64,000 bases of DNA from Lanius collurio (lineage: Eukaryota; Chordata; Aves; Passeriformes; Laniidae), in assembly GCA_020086605.1 (NCBI GenBank), contig JACBWW010000017.1, positions 11,334,032 through 11,398,031 on the forward strand, read 5' to 3'. The notes beneath the pieces were generated by a model. The model was not told where the DNA came from. It did not search any database and was given only the letters and a program-made list of their open reading frames with translations. Of the stretch, positions 61,580 to 64,000 are shown piece after piece (the first letter of the stretch is position 1; each line of letters opens with the position of its first letter). The translations under genes were made by a program, and so were the position numbers.

Positions 61580-61636
61580 GAACATTGTCGTAACTATTAA
61601 AGGGCATAATGCAGAATCCGTTAACAACTTCTGCAG
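61580..61636 (+). CDS. Candidate short exon with possible start codon
   Basis: A strong pyrimidine tract ending TTTCTTTCTAG (AG at 61578-61579), with a plausible branch point just upstream, precedes 57 bp. A good donor CAG|GTATGG follows at 61637. One 18-codon frame is open throughout. Alternatively, an ATG at 61609 with A at -3 and an in-frame upstream stop (61591-61593) could start translation with Met-Gln-Asn-Pro and run nine codons to a phase-1 junction. In phase 0 after the segment at 32936-32989 it meets a stop, so if both are real at least one is untranslated or they are alternatives. I recognise no protein. Confidence 0.35.
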
Positions 61637-62999
61637 GTATGGTATGCTTTCTGTACTTTTTTTTTTTTTTTTTAATTAGATGCTTGTGATTCAAAATGTG
61701 GAAGAAATCTCATCATTATTAATCACTGTATTACTTGTATCTCGTATTCTGCTGAGGTATGATTTGAAAAAAAAAAGACATTACTGCAGCATTTATCACT
61801 TTAAACAATTACAGTACTAAAATTGTTTTCTTCTTTAGGGCATTGCTAATTACTGTTAACACCTGTAGCTGAAACTTGAAGTGCATAAATCTGCTTCTTG
61901 TTTGATTCAGCAGAATTAAGTATTCATGTTTTATTAAAATTTTTTAAAATCCTCATGTATTTGAAAATCCGTGCTATGTTTGATCCCCATATTAAATAGG
62001 GTCAAATCTGTCTGCAAATTATGTTACACAATAAACAGAAACTGTAAAATAAACATTAACTTTGAATTTTTTTAAAATGCCTTTTATCCAGCATTCCTAT
62101 CCGTATGAATGTTTTTTTGTGTTTAATTCTTTCTTCTGTGTGGTCTCTTCAAAAGTTGTCTTTCATTTGATTTAATTTTCAATAGGATTAACATCTTGAT
62201 TTTTCCCTCCATTATTAGTAAGGGTATTTGTGTATTCACAAGCCTCTAAATGTGTAGCTGTAACTTCAGTTTCCTTTCTCTTTTGATCTGTGTCTCAATG
62301 CTGATGTTTAAATATGATTTTTTAACATGAATGACATTTTTAATGGTACTTAAATGTGAGTGAACATTTGATGGATATGACATCAGCTCTAATGGACCTT
62401 TCAGAACCATTTCTGGTTGTCAGTTAAGTTTCCATTGTTAGTACTTATGTTAATTAAGAAGAGCACTATATATTACTTAATTTGAAGCCTTGAGCTTTTA
62501 CTGTCATGTAAGTTTATACTTTACCTGTTTTGTGAAGACTGAGTATTTTTATGATGCTGTAATAATTCTGAGGAAACTGTCATTCTAATTGATCTTAGTT
62601 GATGAGTTCTGTGTCTCCTGGGACTATTCTTTCAAGGAAGACAGTACTTACTGTTGTGTAAAGCTGTCCACCCCAGAGTGTGCTCTACATTCCTATGCTT
62701 GTGACTGAAGTACTTAATTCTAATACTTAAAAGCATTAATTTAATTTTTCCTTTAAGTAAAAGGAATTTGACCCTGGTTATATTCTTACATTAAAGCCAT
62801 TTCTGAATAGTAGTAGGAGAATATTCACTGTGAAGCTGTTTGCAAACTTTACATTAATCATTTGCTTTGAGATTTTTTTGAAGGCTTTTTCTTTTTTCCC
62901 CTAAATCAAAATCCATTCCAGTAAGTGTCCTGTTACTAACTTATACCCAGAGGGAATGGTAAACCTGGAAGTGAGCTTCCATGTTAGAAGTCACAGCGT
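61637..62999. other. Probable intron; T17 run at its start
   Basis: A T17 run at 61657-61673 is followed by AT-rich DNA without exons or clear repeats. Confidence 0.5.
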
Positions 63000-63820
63000 A
63001 ACAGAGTAAGCTGAGTTGGAAGGGAGCCAGAAGGATCATAGAGTCCAACCCCTGGCGCTGCACAGCACCATCCCCAAGAGTCACACCATACACATGAGAG
63101 CATTGCCCAAAAGCTTCTTGAATTCCATCAGGCTTGGTGCTGTGAACACTTCCCTGGGGAGACTGTTCCACTGCCCAGCCACCCTCTGGGTGAAGAACCT
63201 TTTCCTGATATCCAGCCTTACCCTCACCTGACACAACTTCAGGCCAGTCCCTTGTGTCCTGTCACTGGGCACTACAGAGAAGAGATCAGTGCTTGCCCCT
63301 CCTCTTCCCTTCACAAGACTGCACTGAAGTCTCTCCTCAGTCTCTTCCCCAGGCTGAACAGACCTCAGCTGCTCCTCACACGGCTTCCCCTCAAGGCCCT
63401 TCACCACCTTTGTGCCTCTTTTTTTCTTATGCTTTCTAACAGGTTGGTATCTTTCCTATACTGTGGCACCCAAGAACTGCCCCAGTACTTGAGGTGAGGC
63501 TGCCCCAGCCCAGAGCAGAACAGGACAATCCCCTCCCTTGCCTGGCCGGTGATGCTGTGCCTGATGCCCCCCAGGACACAGCTGGCCCTCCTGGCTGCCA
63601 GGGCACTGCTGGCTCATGTTCAACTTGCCATGGACCAGGACGCCCAAGTCCCTTTCCATGGCACTGCTCTCCAGCCTCTCATTCCCCAGTCTGTCTCTAC
63701 ATCCAGGATTGCCCTGTCCCAGGCGCAGAATACAGCTCTTTGCCTTGTTGAACTGCTTGTGGTTGGTGATTGCCCAGCCTTCTAATTTGTTGAGCTCTCT
63801 CTGCTGGGCCTCCCTAGATC
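63000..63820 (-). mobile_element. Young CR1 LINE, 3' 0.8 kb
   Basis: It starts at the 3' terminus with 'acagagtaagctgagttgga', preceded by a related 'acagcgta' unit, i.e. a two-unit terminal octamer. The minus frame at 63407-63081 is a long CR1 ORF2 C-terminus (Gly-Leu-Glu-Gly-Lys-Pro-Cys-Glu-Glu-Gln; Trp-Asn-Ser-Leu-Pro-Arg-Glu). The adjoining frame at 63659-63456 has a run of Asp-Leu-Gly-Val-Leu-Val. It is 5'-truncated near 63820. It shares with 46932-47735 almost the whole length, with very few differences in the last 165 bp. Confidence 0.93.
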
Positions 63821-64000
63821 ATGACCAGGAGCTTTATCAATGTGAAATGATGATATTCTATAAATATACTAGTGTCAGTAAGTTATTTTGCTATGATACT
63901 TTTTTGTCTTTGTATCAAGTACCACTTGTTTCTTGAATGTAGCACTTTGAAAGTGTGGCGAGTATTAATAATATGTGATGATTTATATACAACTCTAATG

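Noticed and set aside
1..64000. CRISPR arrays, operons, bacterial-type signals
   Set aside because: No regularly spaced repeats. Composition, CR1 and LTR content show a vertebrate nuclear genome.

Overview
This is vertebrate genomic DNA, almost certainly from a bird. The main evidence is the repeat content. Nearly every recognisable repeat is a 5'-truncated CR1 retroposon, many with the CR1 ORF2 C-terminal reading frame still legible. The others are LTR elements with TG...CA ends and 6-bp target duplications, as in avian class II endogenous retroviruses. No short interspersed elements of mammalian type were seen. The unique sequence is AT-rich, with sparse CpG and no long open frames, apart from one GC-rich block inside an ERV and one CpG island. 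I see no complete protein-coding gene and no RNA gene. The window looks like intergenic and intronic DNA around one promoter.

Layout. Bases 1-25068 are mostly unrecognised AT-rich DNA. They hold three old CR1 areas (1610-2715 +, 3690-4195 -, 7896-9005 +) and two weak exon-like segments near 12.1 and 12.7 kb. Bases 25069-29965 are a repeat stack. A minus-strand CR1 is split by a 2.8-kb two-LTR endogenous retrovirus (25596-28431, TSD GAGCCT). A second minus-strand CR1 abuts it and is split by a 599-bp solo LTR (29236-29834, TSD AACCAC). About 230 bp beyond the solo LTR a CpG island begins (30062-30790, with a weaker shoulder to about 31060). It has GC boxes, an ETS-type site and candidate 5' splice sites, and it is the probable promoter of a gene running rightward.

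The right half (31-64 kb) looks like intron sequence of that putative gene. It has two short exon-like segments with good splice signals (32936-32989 and 61580-61636), each carrying a possible start codon, but I could not identify the gene. CR1 copies are scattered here. They include a head-to-head inverted pair (46351-47735), which would fold into a long double-stranded hairpin in a transcript, and a closely related young copy at 63000-63820.

How the parts fit. The CpG island, a phase-0 short exon 2.2 kb downstream and another short exon 31 kb downstream make a plausible 5' end of a long-intron gene on the + strand. The retroviral insertions lie just upstream and are read leftward, away from it. 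The most unusual items are the nested ERV/CR1 structure with its GC-rich internal block, the solo LTR beside the promoter, and the CR1 inverted pair.
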